64,000 nt of DNA, taken from NCBI GenBank assembly GCA_002310195.1, contig DBYS01000014.1, forward strand, positions 72,069 to 136,068. The letters run 5' to 3'. This DNA is from Bacteroidales bacterium UBA1180. Its GTDB lineage: Bacteria; Bacteroidota; Bacteroidia; Bacteroidales; Paludibacteraceae. How positions within the stretch are numbered: the stretch's first letter is position 1; every line of letters begins with the position of its first letter. The translations under genes were made by a program, and so were the position numbers. The notes below the pieces were generated by a model. It saw only the letters and a program-made list of their open reading frames with translations. It had not been told where the DNA came from and did not search any database. This document shows positions 7,579 to 17,011 of this stretch, in pieces.

Positions 7579-8397
7579 ATGAAAAAACTTTTTGCAACCT
7601 TTACGGTAATCGCAATGCTGGCCTTTGGCGGTGTTGCAGTCGCTCAAGAGGCTCCGGCAGCACCTGCAGAGGCACCTGCCCAAGAGCAAGTTGATCAAAA
7701 CGCAGTTGAGGCTCCTGCAGAGGAGGCTGCTCCTGCCGAGGAAGCTACAGGTATGGTAGCTCTTCACAAGACATTGAAGACGAAGTTCATCGAAGGTGGT
7801 GCAGGCTTCATGGCTCTGACCCTCGTTACTCTCGTGTTCGGTTTGGCACTGTGCATCGAGCGTATTATGTATCTGTCGCTTAGCAAGACGAACACCAAGG
7901 TGCTTCTGGCTAAGATCGAAGAGGCTTTGAACACCAAGGGCATTGACGCAGCATTGGACGTTTGCCGCGAGACCCGCGGTCCGGTAGCAAGTATCTTCTA
8001 CCAGGGCTTGAGCCGTTACAACGAAGGCATTGACGTTGTTGAGAAGACCGTTGCCAGCTACGGTGGCGTTCAACTCGGTTTGCTCGAGAAGAACCTGAGC
8101 TGGATTTCGCTGTTCATCGCTATCGCACCGTCGTTAGGATTCTTGGGTACGATCATCGGTATGATCGAGGCCTTCGATAAGATCCAACAGGTTGGTGATA
8201 TCTCGGCTACGGTTGTTGCCGGTGGTATCAAGGTGGCGTTGTTGACCACGTTGCTCGGTTTGATCATTGCCGTTATTCTCCAGTTGTTCTACAATTACAT
8301 CCTCAGCTTGATCGAGGGTCTGGTTAACGAGATGGAAGACAGCTCGATTAGCCTGCTCGACATCGTTGTTGCTTACGACAAGGCACAGAAGAAGTAA
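7579..8397 (+). CDS. exbB: ExbB/TolQ/MotA-type proton channel protein
   Basis: Inner-membrane proton-channel subunit that with ExbD energises TonB-dependent outer-membrane transporters such as SusC. The 272-residue protein begins with a signal-like segment and an Ala/Pro/Glu-rich stretch (about 23-57). Three membrane segments follow: about 75-95 (FMALTLVTLVFGLALCIE), 173-195 with the conserved ISLFIAIAPSLGFLGTIIGMI, and 210-235 (VVAGGIKVALLTTLLGLIIA). The Ala/Pro/Glu N-terminal extension is common in Bacteroidota homologues. It is first in a tight operon with a membrane protein and two ExbD proteins. Confidence 0.92.
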   Translation: MKKLFATFTVIAMLAFGGVAVAQEAPAAPAEAPAQEQVDQNAVEAPAEEAAPAEEATGMVALHKTLKTKFIEGGAGFMALTLVTLVFGLALCIERIMYLSLSKTNTKVLLAKIEEALNTKGIDAALDVCRETRGPVASIFYQGLSRYNEGIDVVEKTVASYGGVQLGLLEKNLSWISLFIAIAPSLGFLGTIIGMIEAFDKIQQVGDISATVVAGGIKVALLTTLLGLIIAVILQLFYNYILSLIEGLVNEMEDSSISLLDIVVAYDKAQKK

Positions 8398-8443
8398 TCG
8401 GCATAACTGCTCACTATTGTTTAACTGTTAAAAAGAGTAAGTT

Positions 8444-8920
8444 ATGAAGAACTATAAAATGATTCCAAAGATTTCGCTGTGGGTGCTGCTCGCATTGGGA
8501 ATCGCAGTGATTGCTGCGTTCTTCCTCGGCGGCTCCAGCGGCACGCTGGAGGTTGCAGGTGACTTCCTGAATGTTCCTCGGTTCTCCGATTTGTTCATCG
8601 GTTGGATCTACATCCTTCTGGGCATCGCTATATTGATAACCCTGTGCGTAATGATCGTAAAGCTCGCCAGTGACTTCCGCTACAACCCCAAGCGCGCTAT
8701 CCGCAGCTTGTGCGTAGTGGTAGGTGCTATTGTGCTCTGCATCATCTGCTGGCTGATGGGTAGTCCTGAAGAGCTGCACATCATCGGCTACGAAGGCACG
8801 GACAACGTAGGTTTCTGGGCTCAGCTTGCTGACGCCGTGATGTACCTCGTATATATCCTGTTCGCAGCAACGATCATTGCTGTGATTGCCGGATGGGTTA
8901 TTACACGTACACGTAAATAA
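8444..8920 (+). CDS. Integral membrane protein of the exb operon
   Basis: A 158-residue protein with four probable membrane segments (about 10-30, 50-72, 86-105 and 130-153) and a short extracytoplasmic stretch SPEELHIIGYEGTDNVGFW. I know similar unnamed proteins between exbB and exbD in other Bacteroidota; no catalytic motif is visible. Its place between exbB and exbD suggests a structural or assembly role in the proton-driven complex, which is inference. Confidence 0.8.
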   Translation: MKNYKMIPKISLWVLLALGIAVIAAFFLGGSSGTLEVAGDFLNVPRFSDLFIGWIYILLGIAILITLCVMIVKLASDFRYNPKRAIRSLCVVVGAIVLCIICWLMGSPEELHIIGYEGTDNVGFWAQLADAVMYLVYILFAATIIAVIAGWVITRTRK

Positions 8921-8934
8921 ATCAATGAACTACT

Positions 8935-9516
8935 ATGGCTAAGAAAATCCCACAGATCAACGCCAGTTCGATGGCTGACATCTCATTCTTGCTGCTCATC
9001 TTCTTCCTGGTGACCACATCAATGGACGTCAACCAAGGTCTGACACGTCGTCTGCCTGCGCCTATCCCTCCCGATCAGAAGATCGAGGATACGGATATCA
9101 ACAAGCGTAACCTGCTGGTGGTGAAGATTAACTCCGCCAATCAGCTGATGGTGCAAGGCCAGGAGATAAGCGTTAAGCAACTACGGGAGAGAGCCAAAGA
9201 GTTCATTGCCAATGTCAACGATGACGCCAACCTGCCGAAGCTCTACGAAGAGGATTTCGGTGCTCCGATTGGCGTTGTGAAGTATGCCAAGAACCACGTT
9301 ATCTCCGTCCAGAACGACGTGGATACGCAGTATCAGGCATACCTCGATGTTCAGAATGAACTCGTAGCGGCTTACAACGAGTTGCGTGACGAGTGCGCAC
9401 ACAAGTATTTCCACAAGGCTTTCAACGAGCTTGACGAAGATCAGCAGAAGCAGATACAGAAAGTGTATCCGCAGAAGATCTCCGAGGCTGAGCCGAAAAA
9501 CTATGGAGGGAACTAA
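8935..9516 (+). CDS. exbD: ExbD/TolR-type biopolymer transport protein (first copy)
   Basis: Single-pass inner-membrane partner of ExbB. The N-terminus has the family pattern INASSMADISFLLLIFFLVTTSM with the membrane Asp (ADISF) that carries protons. A long periplasmic domain follows with a 40-residue insertion rich in Asp/Glu (about 95-150) compared with minimal ExbD. It ends two bases before a second exbD. Paired, non-identical ExbD proteins are usual in this phylum. Confidence 0.92.
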   Translation: MAKKIPQINASSMADISFLLLIFFLVTTSMDVNQGLTRRLPAPIPPDQKIEDTDINKRNLLVVKINSANQLMVQGQEISVKQLRERAKEFIANVNDDANLPKLYEEDFGAPIGVVKYAKNHVISVQNDVDTQYQAYLDVQNELVAAYNELRDECAHKYFHKAFNELDEDQQKQIQKVYPQKISEAEPKNYGGN

Positions 9517-9518
9517 TT

Positions 9519-9989
9519 ATGGCAAAGATTCGTAGAAACGAGAAACGAGAGATGCCGGCACTGAACACGTCGTCACTCCCCGACATTATCTTCATGCTGT
9601 TGTTCTTCTTCATGTCCGTAACATCGATGAAGGAGGTTACCTACAAGGTACAGATCCAGAACCCGTCAGCTACGGAGCTCACGAAGCTTGAGAAGAAATC
9701 ACTTGTACGATACATCTACGTTGGTACACCTACCAAGGAGTTCCAGAAGGCATTCGGTTCGGAGACGCGTATCCAGCTCGACGACGCCTTTGCCGACAAG
9801 TCGGAGATTGCTGACTACATCATCAACGAGCGTTCGGCTATGAACGAGTCAGAGCAAGGATTGATGACAGTGAGCATCAAGGCTGACAAGGAAACCCGAA
9901 TGGGTATCATTGCGGACATCAAGCAGGAACTAAGAAAAGCCTACGCGCTGAAGATTAGTTATGCTGCAACGCAACGTACGAACTACTAA
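9519..9989 (+). CDS. exbD: ExbD/TolR-type biopolymer transport protein (second copy)
   Basis: A 156-residue ExbD. Its N-terminus MPALNTSSLPDIIFMLLFFFMSVTSM keeps the membrane Asp, and the periplasmic domain ends VSIKADKETRMGIIADIKQELRKAYALKI. It is shorter than the first copy, with which it probably forms a heteromeric stator-like complex. The downstream hydrolase gene starts 29 bases before this stop. Confidence 0.92.
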   Translation: MAKIRRNEKREMPALNTSSLPDIIFMLLFFFMSVTSMKEVTYKVQIQNPSATELTKLEKKSLVRYIYVGTPTKEFQKAFGSETRIQLDDAFADKSEIADYIINERSAMNESEQGLMTVSIKADKETRMGIIADIKQELRKAYALKISYAATQRTNY

Positions 9990-10626
9990 ATCCAGAAAGA
10001 GCTGCTTCATTGCGGCTCTTTTTGTACCTATTTGTGTCGTTCTGTATGCTTGCAGCGGCAAGCAGCAACCAACGGAAGCGATCGACCTAAGTGACAGCGT
10101 CGAGTGGCGCGAGGGCGATATAGCACTGCGGTGCGGTTGGGGCATGGAGAGCCGTGCGGTGACCGCCAAAGGGCAATCGACCTATTCGCACGCCGGCATG
10201 CTCCACTACGACAGCACGAACGGGATCTGGCAAGTATTGCACGCTGTGCCCGGTGAAGATGAACCCGAGTACTTGAAAGCCGAACCGCTATCGGTGTTCT
10301 ACTGTCACGAGCGGGCACGGTCAGGCGCATGGCTCAGGGTGGATTGCAGCGACAGCATAGCCCGGCAGGCAACGCAGTACGCGCTGTGGAAAATTGAGCA
10401 GCACGTGCTGTTCGACAACGATTACCTGCTTGAGGATACAACGATGCTCTATTGCACCGAACTGGTGTGGCGCGGGTACCAGACTGCGGGTATTGATGTA
10501 TCCGGCGGCAACAGACACGACGTAACAAGGTTCTTTTGCACAGAAGGGGAGTGTATCTTCCCCAGTGACCTGGAAAAGAGTAATACTACTCTATATGTTA
10601 AACCTCTAAAAAACAAAACATTATGA
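9961..10626 (+). CDS. YiiX/YebB-like permuted NlpC/P60 cysteine hydrolase, lipoprotein
   Basis: A 221-residue predicted papain-fold hydrolase of the circularly permuted NlpC/P60 group. A hydrophobic segment ends LYACSG, a likely lipobox (Cys31). The catalytic His lies in YSHAGML and the catalytic Cys in LYCTELVWRGY, the permuted order (His before Cys) of YiiX-like proteins. Substrates of the group are thought to be amide or thioester bonds in the envelope; the target here is unknown. It overlaps exbD by 29 bases and the next gene by four (ATGA), so it belongs to the same operon. Confidence 0.83.
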   Translation: MLQRNVRTTKSRKSCFIAALFVPICVVLYACSGKQQPTEAIDLSDSVEWREGDIALRCGWGMESRAVTAKGQSTYSHAGMLHYDSTNGIWQVLHAVPGEDEPEYLKAEPLSVFYCHERARSGAWLRVDCSDSIARQATQYALWKIEQHVLFDNDYLLEDTTMLYCTELVWRGYQTAGIDVSGGNRHDVTRFFCTEGECIFPSDLEKSNTTLYVKPLKNKTL

Positions 10627-11018
10627 AAAAGTTATTCAGACTGATGAGTGTAGCCCTCGTGGCATTGGTTTTCGCAGCTTGCGCATCATCCAACAATCCT
10701 GAAGCTGTGACAAAGAAGTATCTGCAGAACATGCAGAAAGGTGACTACGCTGCAATGCTTGACCAAATGTACTTCAAGAACGGTCTCACCGACGAGCAGA
10801 AAGCAGAGCTCGTGAACATGATCGGCGAGAAAGCTAAAGCTGAGGTTGACAAGAAAGGCGGCATCGCTTCCTTCGAGATCAGTCCTGCTGAGATTGCTGA
10901 GGACGGCCAGACAGCTAAAGTTCCTTACAAGCTGATCTACGGTGACGAATCAACCAAAGACGACAGCGAAGATCTAATCCTCGTTGACGGCAAATGGCTG
11001 ATCAATTCCGGCAAATAA
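10623..11018 (+). CDS. DUF4878-type lipoprotein
   Basis: A 131-residue lipoprotein (signal ending LVFAACAS, Cys20) with a single cystatin/NTF2-like domain of the DUF4878 type: AVTKKYLQNMQKGDYAAML near the start and DLILVDGKWLINSGK at the end. The function is unknown; the fold is often found in small periplasmic or surface lipoproteins of Bacteroidota. The start overlaps the upstream stop (ATGA), indicating translational coupling. It closes the exb operon. Confidence 0.85.
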   Translation: MKKLFRLMSVALVALVFAACASSNNPEAVTKKYLQNMQKGDYAAMLDQMYFKNGLTDEQKAELVNMIGEKAKAEVDKKGGIASFEISPAEIAEDGQTAKVPYKLIYGDESTKDDSEDLILVDGKWLINSGK

Positions 11019-11051
11019 CAATGCTTGCCCAACTGCTTATACACGATTGAG

Positions 11052-13250
11052 ATGAATCGTAAGATGACAATAATAACGATGGTCGGCCTTGTGCTGACCA
11101 TCGTTGTATCATGTACTCACCGAACGGAAGCCCCGCTGTCGCTGCACTGGGAGTTGATAGCCAATGATGTGGAGCCCGGCATCTGCGAGGCAGAACTGAC
11201 TATAACAAACAACACAAGCCAACCTGTAAGCAATAACGGATGGATGCTCGGGTTTGGACTGATGTCACTGCATCCGATATACACCGAGGGTGAACAACTG
11301 CGCGAGACAGAAGTTCAGGCCTCATATCATACTATCGAGCCTACGGAAGCATTCGTGCCTCTGGCAGCCGGTGAGTGCCGCACGTACAAGCTGCGATATA
11401 AGGGTTCGGCTGTGCGGCAGAGTAGCCATCCCGAGGGATTCTTTCTGGTGCGCGAGGGCAAGCAGCCGGTGGATATATCTTGCACCTATGCGCCCTACAC
11501 GCGTAAGGAGCAGATGACGCGCGGTATCGCTACGTGGGACAAAACGCCCTATGCTGACGGCGAATATATGTACGCATATATCGAACGCCGACTCAGCGAC
11601 ACCCTACCTCATTTCGTAAAGTGGGATGAAGGGAACGACCCTGATTTCTACAATCCTTCCACAGCCCAGTCTGTTCTGCCCATTCTGCCGGTTCCCAAAG
11701 TCTATCTGAAGGCCGACGCACCCCATAGGCCGCTCGGGCAGTTGCCGCGGGTAGAATATTTCCGCGGATTACCCGCAGAAAGTTATATCATAGAAGTAAC
11801 GAACGATACTGTATGGATTGGTTACGGAGACAAGGCGGGTTTGTACTACGCCAACTTGACGATTGACCAATTGGCAGAAGATACATATATCCAATGTATA
11901 TCCGACAGTCCTGACCTTCACCACCGCGCAATGATGCTGGATATAGTGCGCAACTATTATCCTGCCGACAGTATCCGGCGTGTGATAGATGTGATGGCAC
12001 GACTCAAGTTGAACGTGCTGCATCTGCATCTGTCTGACGACGAAGGCTGGCGCATCGAGATACCCGCTTTGCCCCAACTGACTGCCAACGGCTCGTCGCG
12101 CGGTTACACAACCGATGAGGCTACCTGTTTGTATCCGTTCTACTGCGGCGGATGGGACGCCAACGACAAGCACTCCACCGCCAACGGCTATCTGACTCGC
12201 GAGGAGTACATACAGTTGGTGCGCTATGCCGGTGAGCGGTACATACGCGTGATTCCCGAGATCGATATGCCCGGACATATGCGCGCTATGAAAAAAGCCA
12301 TGGGCGACGTACTGACAGATTCCGTACTGGAGAGCCGGCAATACCTGAGTGCGCAGAACTATACCGACAACGTGATTGCAGTAACCCGTCCTGAGACTTT
12401 GCCGGTTATGCGCACGGTGATTGAAGCGTTTGTTGACATGCACAACGAGGCAGGCTATCCGCTACAGGTGTTCAATATCGGCGGCGACGAGGTGCCTAAA
12501 GGCGCATTGACGCGTGAGGAACACCAGACGTTTATCAACGGTGTACTGGATATACTGAAGGAGCATAACCTGCAACCTGCAGGCTGGGAGGAGATGACGC
12601 ACTTCTGCACCCCCGACAGCCGTGCTATCTGCTACAGTTGGCACAACGGCTTGCAGAAGGCGCAACAGATGGCAGACGACGGTTACCCTGTAGTACTGGC
12701 AACAGCCAACCACCTGTACTTTGACTTTGCCTACTGCCACCAGCACGAGGAGAAAGGTCTGAACTGGGGAGGTTATACCGATGAGTTTGACGCCTTTGAC
12801 TGGCAGGCGTTGACTCATAAGAACGTGATAGGTATAAGTGCCCAACTATGGGCGGAAGTGATACGCAGTTTCAGTCAGGTTGAGTGGCAACTGTATCCGA
12901 AGATGTTCGGTCTGAGCGAGCGCGGCTGGAACTATCAGGATAGTCCGCTCTCTGTCAGCGAGTACGCCAATCTGGTGTACGGCAAGTACCTGCCTATGTT
13001 GGCGGCTGAGGGAAAGAACTTCCACCTCCTGCAACCGGGAGTACATATTCAAGACGGGACTGCACGGATGAACAGCATCTATCCCGCAGGAGCAATCAGT
13101 TATACGCTGGAGTACGCTGACGGTCATACAGAGCAAGCCACGTACAGTGCACCGCTGGAGTTGCCGGAAGGAGTACAACTGATCAAGGCGCAGTGGCGGT
13201 ACCTGGGACATACGTCCAACACCACGTGGGCTCCGGTCAAACAGGAATAG
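11052..13250 (+). CDS. Beta-N-acetylhexosaminidase (GH20), lipoprotein
   Basis: Removes terminal GlcNAc/GalNAc from glycans by substrate-assisted catalysis. The start is the ATG giving MNRKMTIITMV; the TTG nine codons earlier is less likely. The signal ends TIVVSCTH, a lipobox, so the enzyme is membrane-anchored. A CHB_HEX-like beta domain (about 30-150) and a GH20b domain (about 160-275) precede the GH20 barrel. The barrel shows HLHLSDDEGWRIEI and the catalytic pair Asp479-Glu480 in FNIGGDEV. A C-terminal beta domain follows. It is convergent with GH3 across a shared terminator and is not part of that locus. Host mucin or chitin-derived sugars are possible substrates. Confidence 0.93.
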   Translation: MNRKMTIITMVGLVLTIVVSCTHRTEAPLSLHWELIANDVEPGICEAELTITNNTSQPVSNNGWMLGFGLMSLHPIYTEGEQLRETEVQASYHTIEPTEAFVPLAAGECRTYKLRYKGSAVRQSSHPEGFFLVREGKQPVDISCTYAPYTRKEQMTRGIATWDKTPYADGEYMYAYIERRLSDTLPHFVKWDEGNDPDFYNPSTAQSVLPILPVPKVYLKADAPHRPLGQLPRVEYFRGLPAESYIIEVTNDTVWIGYGDKAGLYYANLTIDQLAEDTYIQCISDSPDLHHRAMMLDIVRNYYPADSIRRVIDVMARLKLNVLHLHLSDDEGWRIEIPALPQLTANGSSRGYTTDEATCLYPFYCGGWDANDKHSTANGYLTREEYIQLVRYAGERYIRVIPEIDMPGHMRAMKKAMGDVLTDSVLESRQYLSAQNYTDNVIAVTRPETLPVMRTVIEAFVDMHNEAGYPLQVFNIGGDEVPKGALTREEHQTFINGVLDILKEHNLQPAGWEEMTHFCTPDSRAICYSWHNGLQKAQQMADDGYPVVLATANHLYFDFAYCHQHEEKGLNWGGYTDEFDAFDWQALTHKNVIGISAQLWAEVIRSFSQVEWQLYPKMFGLSERGWNYQDSPLSVSEYANLVYGKYLPMLAAEGKNFHLLQPGVHIQDGTARMNSIYPAGAISYTLEYADGHTEQATYSAPLELPEGVQLIKAQWRYLGHTSNTTWAPVKQE

Positions 13251-13272
13251 ACACAAGATATATACAGTATAA

Positions 13273-13305
13273 CAAAAATGCAGGTTTCAGCGACCTGCAT
13301 TTTTG
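13273..13305. terminator. Bidirectional terminator between GH20 and GH3 genes
   Basis: A perfect 12-13 bp stem, CAAAAATGCAGGT / ACCTGCATTTTTG, with a 7-base loop. An A-run on one side and a T-run on the other make it work as an intrinsic terminator on both strands. Confidence 0.88.
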
Positions 13306-13308
13306 TAT

Positions 13309-15603
13309 TCATTGCTTAACGTTCAGCAGTAGCATCTGCGTATCGCGGCTGTTAGCACCGATCATCACCTCTATCTCGCCGGCTTCAAGTGTCCACTTGA
13401 GGTCGGCGGGTTCGTAGTACCCCATCCTGTCGGCATCGAGCGTGAACACGATCTCACGGCTCTCGCCGGGTTGCAGCGTCAGGCGCTCAAAGCCCCGAAG
13501 CTCCTTGTACGGGCGCACGCCTTTCGCTACACGGTCACCGATGTACAGTTGTACGATCTCTGCGCCGGCACGCGAACCGGTGTTCGTCACGGTCACATGT
13601 GCCTCAACCTTGCCGTCAAGCGGCATGATACTGTCCGTGAGGTAGAAATTCGAATAGGCGAACTGTGTGTAACTCAGTCCGTAGCCGAACGGATAGAGCG
13701 GTTTGTTGCTCACATCGGCATAGCAGGTGGTGAACTTGTTGAACTCTCCACCCGGGTTCAGTCGCGACGTACGCATCTGACGGTAAGAGAACGGGTACTG
13801 GCCTACATGACGCGGCAACTGAACGGTCAGTTTGCCCGAAGGGTTAACATCGCCGAACAGCACGTCAGCTATAGCGTCGGCGCTCTCGCTGCCACAGAAC
13901 CAGCTCTCGATGATTGCCGGCAGATTCTCCGTCTCCCAGTTCAGCACGGTCGGACGGCCTGCGAAGTGCACCAGCACGATAGGTTTGCCGAGTTTGGCGA
14001 GCTCTATAAGCAAGTCATGCTGGGCGTCGGGCATCTCGATGTTCACGCGCGAGGAGCACTCGCCGCTCATCTCACTTGCTTCGCCCATAGCAGCAACGAT
14101 CACATCAGCCTGACGGGCAATGTTCATCGCCTCGCTACGCATCGCCTCTACGCTGCGCGGGTCGCGCATCTCACGGCCGAACATCGTACCGATAGCCTCA
14201 GCACCGGCGTCGTACATCAGGTTCGAGCCCTTGGCATACAACAGCCGTGCGCCTGTACCGGCCAGAGCGTCCTGCAGGCCTTCGCGGACAGTCTTGTAGC
14301 GCCATGGCACAGCTGCCACAGCCCATGTGCCCGACATGTTCGGACGGGTGTTGGCCAACGGGCCGATCAGTGCTATTGTACCTTTCTTTTGCAGCGGAAG
14401 GATGTTGCGGTCGTTCTTCAGGAGTACCATACTCTCGCCTGCGATCTTCCTTGCCTCAGCGCGGTGCTCGGGGCAGAGGATGACCGTGTTGCGGAGCGTT
14501 GTGTCACAATACATATACGGATCATCGAACAAGCCTAACTTGTACTTCGCCTCCAGCATCCTACGGCAGGCGGCATCAACAGCCTTCATACTGCACCGGC
14601 CTGCGCGTACGGCATCGGCCAATTCCACCAGACCGGCTGACACCATATCCATATCCAGTCCGGCATCCAAACATTGGATAGCTGCTTCCTCCTTGCTGGG
14701 CGAGCAAACGCCATGATCGCGTAGTTGCTCCAAGCCGCAGTAGTCCGATACGACGAAGCCCTTGAAGCCCCATTGGTCGCGAAGCAGATCGTTGAGCAGC
14801 CACTTGTTGCCCGTACACGGTATGCCGTGGATCGTGTTGAACGCCGCCATCACCGAGCCTGCACCGGCATCAACAGCTGCCTGATAGGGCTGCATATACT
14901 CGTTGAAGGCATGGAAATCATCGGGATAAACATTGTTGTACTCGCGTCCGGCTTCGACGAGGCCATACAGAGCGAAGTGCTTGACGCAGGCCATCATCGT
15001 AGCGGAATCCTTCAGCGACTCGCCTTGGTAACCGCGCACCATCGCTTCGGCTATACGGCTGCCCAGATACGGATCTTCGCCGCTACCCTCGCTGATGCGT
15101 CCCCAACGGCCGTCGTGGCATACATCCACCATTGGCGAGAACGTCCAGCATATACCGTCGGCCGTTGCCTCGCGTGCGGCGATCTGTGCCGAACGCTCAA
15201 TAGCCTGCATATCCCACGAGCACGACAATCCCAGCGGGATCGGGAACACGGTCTCATAACCATGTATCACATCCATGCCGAACAGCAGAGGTATGCCCAG
15301 CCGGCTCTCTTCGACAGCTATACGCTGCACTTCGCGGATGGCATCCGCGCCTTTGAGGTTGAATAGGCCGCCGACCTTGCCCTGGCGTATATCTTCCGCC
15401 ACGTTGCTCTCACGCGCCGCGCCGGTGACTATATTGCCGGTAACGGGCAAGTTCAGTTGCCCGAGTTTCTCCTCGAGCGTCATCTGTGCCATGAGCTTAT
15501 CGACATACACGCGCATCTGCGCATCCTCGGTGGCCTCGTTCTGCTTCCGGCAGCCGGCCAATAGCATCGGTGCGATCAATAGGATCAGCCAAAATCTTTT
15601 CAT
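13309..15603 (-). CDS. Beta-glucosidase (GH3, BglX-like), lipoprotein
   Basis: A 764-residue three-domain GH3. The lipobox is LLAGC (Cys18), the (beta/alpha)8 domain shows KHF at 208-210 and the predicted nucleophile Asp287 in GFVVSDYCG, a beta-sandwich domain follows with AAMGEASEMSGECSSR, and a fibronectin-III-like domain closes the protein (VTVTNTGSRAGAEIVQLYI). It releases glucose from beta-gluco-oligosaccharides. It is last in the operon after GH144, SusD and SusC. In Bacteroides thetaiotaomicron a GH3 beside a GH144 acts on beta-1,2-glucooligosaccharides (remembered literature), which suggests the same here. Periplasmic or outer-membrane location is likely. Confidence 0.92.
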   Translation of the reverse strand: MKRFWLILLIAPMLLAGCRKQNEATEDAQMRVYVDKLMAQMTLEEKLGQLNLPVTGNIVTGAARESNVAEDIRQGKVGGLFNLKGADAIREVQRIAVEESRLGIPLLFGMDVIHGYETVFPIPLGLSCSWDMQAIERSAQIAAREATADGICWTFSPMVDVCHDGRWGRISEGSGEDPYLGSRIAEAMVRGYQGESLKDSATMMACVKHFALYGLVEAGREYNNVYPDDFHAFNEYMQPYQAAVDAGAGSVMAAFNTIHGIPCTGNKWLLNDLLRDQWGFKGFVVSDYCGLEQLRDHGVCSPSKEEAAIQCLDAGLDMDMVSAGLVELADAVRAGRCSMKAVDAACRRMLEAKYKLGLFDDPYMYCDTTLRNTVILCPEHRAEARKIAGESMVLLKNDRNILPLQKKGTIALIGPLANTRPNMSGTWAVAAVPWRYKTVREGLQDALAGTGARLLYAKGSNLMYDAGAEAIGTMFGREMRDPRSVEAMRSEAMNIARQADVIVAAMGEASEMSGECSSRVNIEMPDAQHDLLIELAKLGKPIVLVHFAGRPTVLNWETENLPAIIESWFCGSESADAIADVLFGDVNPSGKLTVQLPRHVGQYPFSYRQMRTSRLNPGGEFNKFTTCYADVSNKPLYPFGYGLSYTQFAYSNFYLTDSIMPLDGKVEAHVTVTNTGSRAGAEIVQLYIGDRVAKGVRPYKELRGFERLTLQPGESREIVFTLDADRMGYYEPADLKWTLEAGEIEVMIGANSRDTQMLLLNVKQ

Positions 15604-15609
15604 GTGAGC

Positions 15610-15635
15610 AATCAGTTTTCAGTAATCAGTTTTCG
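15610..15635. repeat. Two-unit 14-bp direct repeat at GH144/GH3 junction
   Basis: AATCAGTTTTCAGT followed by AATCAGTTTTCGGG covers the last codons of GH144 and most of the gap before GH3. A related AATCAG/CAGTA run fills the SusD/GH144 gap. It resembles simple periodic spacers seen between genes in Bacteroidota; no function can be assigned. Confidence 0.5.
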
Positions 15636-16975
15636 GGAGTATAAGTTATGTCCAGCACTTGCAGGCCCTGTTGTATCTCCGGGCAGGACATGAATAGCCG
15701 CCAGAGCAAGCCTGTACGATAGTTCTCGATCATCGGTGCAATGGTCAGTTGGTCGATAGCGAGGTAACGTCTCGGGTACCACTTCGCCGTAGCGCTGTAG
15801 CCGTCATAGAAGCCGTAATCGCCCCAAAGTAGTGCTTTCTTGCTATACCAGAACCTCGCCGCAGCCATTGCCTGTTCGGGTGCGTATGGGAAACTCGATA
15901 GGGCCGCCGTGGGTGTAATGACACCCAGATCGTTGTTAGGTGCATGGGCCGAGTAGCCGTTCGTCGAGTAACCGGCAGTCAGTCCCCAGCAACTATCAGA
16001 ATAGTTGATGTAGCCCTTCGGGTTCTCAACGCAGTAGGCATAATCGCTGAGCACGTGTGCGCGCATCGCATCCCAATAATCGGCATAGCGGTCGCTTAGA
16101 CCTTTCGGACACAAGCCTATCCAGCTATAGTGCGCCCAGAACAACGGCCCACCGGTAGTCTCCGCGCCGTTGTGACTGAGTTGCAGTTTATATCCCTTGA
16201 ATGTAGCATCACTACGGATTCCTCCACTGCGCGCCCAGCCGCGATGGTAACATGCTGCTGGGCAAGGATGGGTGGGCGACGAAGCGGCAAGGATATATAC
16301 AATCATACACTCATTGTAGCCCTGAATAGGCAAGTTCATCTCCCAGCCATAATCCGGTGACCAGTGCCAGTAGAGCACATTCTGTCCGTCGCGGCGATAC
16401 CAGTCGAACTCCATTTCCTGCCAGAGGGTATTGATGCCGTCAATGATCTGCTTCTCTGCCTCCACTTCCGGGTTCATGTACTGCCGTGCGCAGAGCAGGC
16501 CTTGCATGAGGAATGAGCTCTCGACCAGATCGCCACCATTGTCTTTCTGACTGAACGGCGCCACTCGACCTGATGGGTAGAGCCAATGCGGCCACACGCC
16601 GTGAAAGCGTTTGGCGCGCGTGAGAAACGTCACTATCCGTTGCAGGCGAGCCACGCCTTCGGCGCGTGTGATGAACCCGCGTTCCATGGCCACTACCAGT
16701 CCGGCTATGCCAAAGCCTGAGCCACCGGTGGTGATGACTGTCGGGTCATCATACCCATAATCACCGTCTTCGTGAATACGCTCGTACGCCAAACCGGAGT
16801 TCGGTTCCGCGCCTGCCCACATATAGTTGAAATGCGCGCGTTGAAGCGTATCCAGCAACGCCTCATTCGATAATTCTGTCTGCTCCTGCTTGGATGGAGT
16901 GATTGACGGCGAAGGTTTGCAAGCCGTGACACACACGGCTATGCAAACCATCCAAAGCAATATTTTCATTCGCAT
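15626..16975 (-). CDS. GH144 glucanase (glucoamylase-like (alpha/alpha)6 family), lipoprotein
   Basis: A 449-residue protein with a lipobox (CVTACKPS). The (alpha/alpha)6 barrel has family motifs HFNYMWAGAEPNSGLAYER, TTGGSGFGIAGL, GGDLVESSFLMQGLL, YNECMIVYILAASSPTH, TGGPLFWAHYSWIGL and APNNDLGVITPTAALSSFPYAPE. Characterised GH144 enzymes are endo-beta-1,2-glucanases, so the predicted substrate is beta-1,2-glucan. The acidic residues in GGDLVES and GYNECM are candidate catalytic groups. It lies between SusD and GH3 in the same operon. The two candidate ATG starts are two codons apart; the first is used. Confidence 0.88.
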   Translation of the reverse strand: MRMKILLWMVCIAVCVTACKPSPSITPSKQEQTELSNEALLDTLQRAHFNYMWAGAEPNSGLAYERIHEDGDYGYDDPTVITTGGSGFGIAGLVVAMERGFITRAEGVARLQRIVTFLTRAKRFHGVWPHWLYPSGRVAPFSQKDNGGDLVESSFLMQGLLCARQYMNPEVEAEKQIIDGINTLWQEMEFDWYRRDGQNVLYWHWSPDYGWEMNLPIQGYNECMIVYILAASSPTHPCPAACYHRGWARSGGIRSDATFKGYKLQLSHNGAETTGGPLFWAHYSWIGLCPKGLSDRYADYWDAMRAHVLSDYAYCVENPKGYINYSDSCWGLTAGYSTNGYSAHAPNNDLGVITPTAALSSFPYAPEQAMAAARFWYSKKALLWGDYGFYDGYSATAKWYPRRYLAIDQLTIAPMIENYRTGLLWRLFMSCPEIQQGLQVLDITYTPEN

Positions 16976-16977
16976 AT

Positions 16978-17011
16978 TTCTGGTTACTGAATACTGATTT
17001 CTGATTACTGA
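16978..17011. repeat. AATCAG/CAGTA simple repeat in SusD/GH144 gap
   Basis: On the minus strand CAGTAATCAGAA and ATCAGTATTCAGTAACCAGAA form short, imperfect tandem units. They fill the whole 36-base gap and resemble the repeat one gene further on. Confidence 0.45.
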
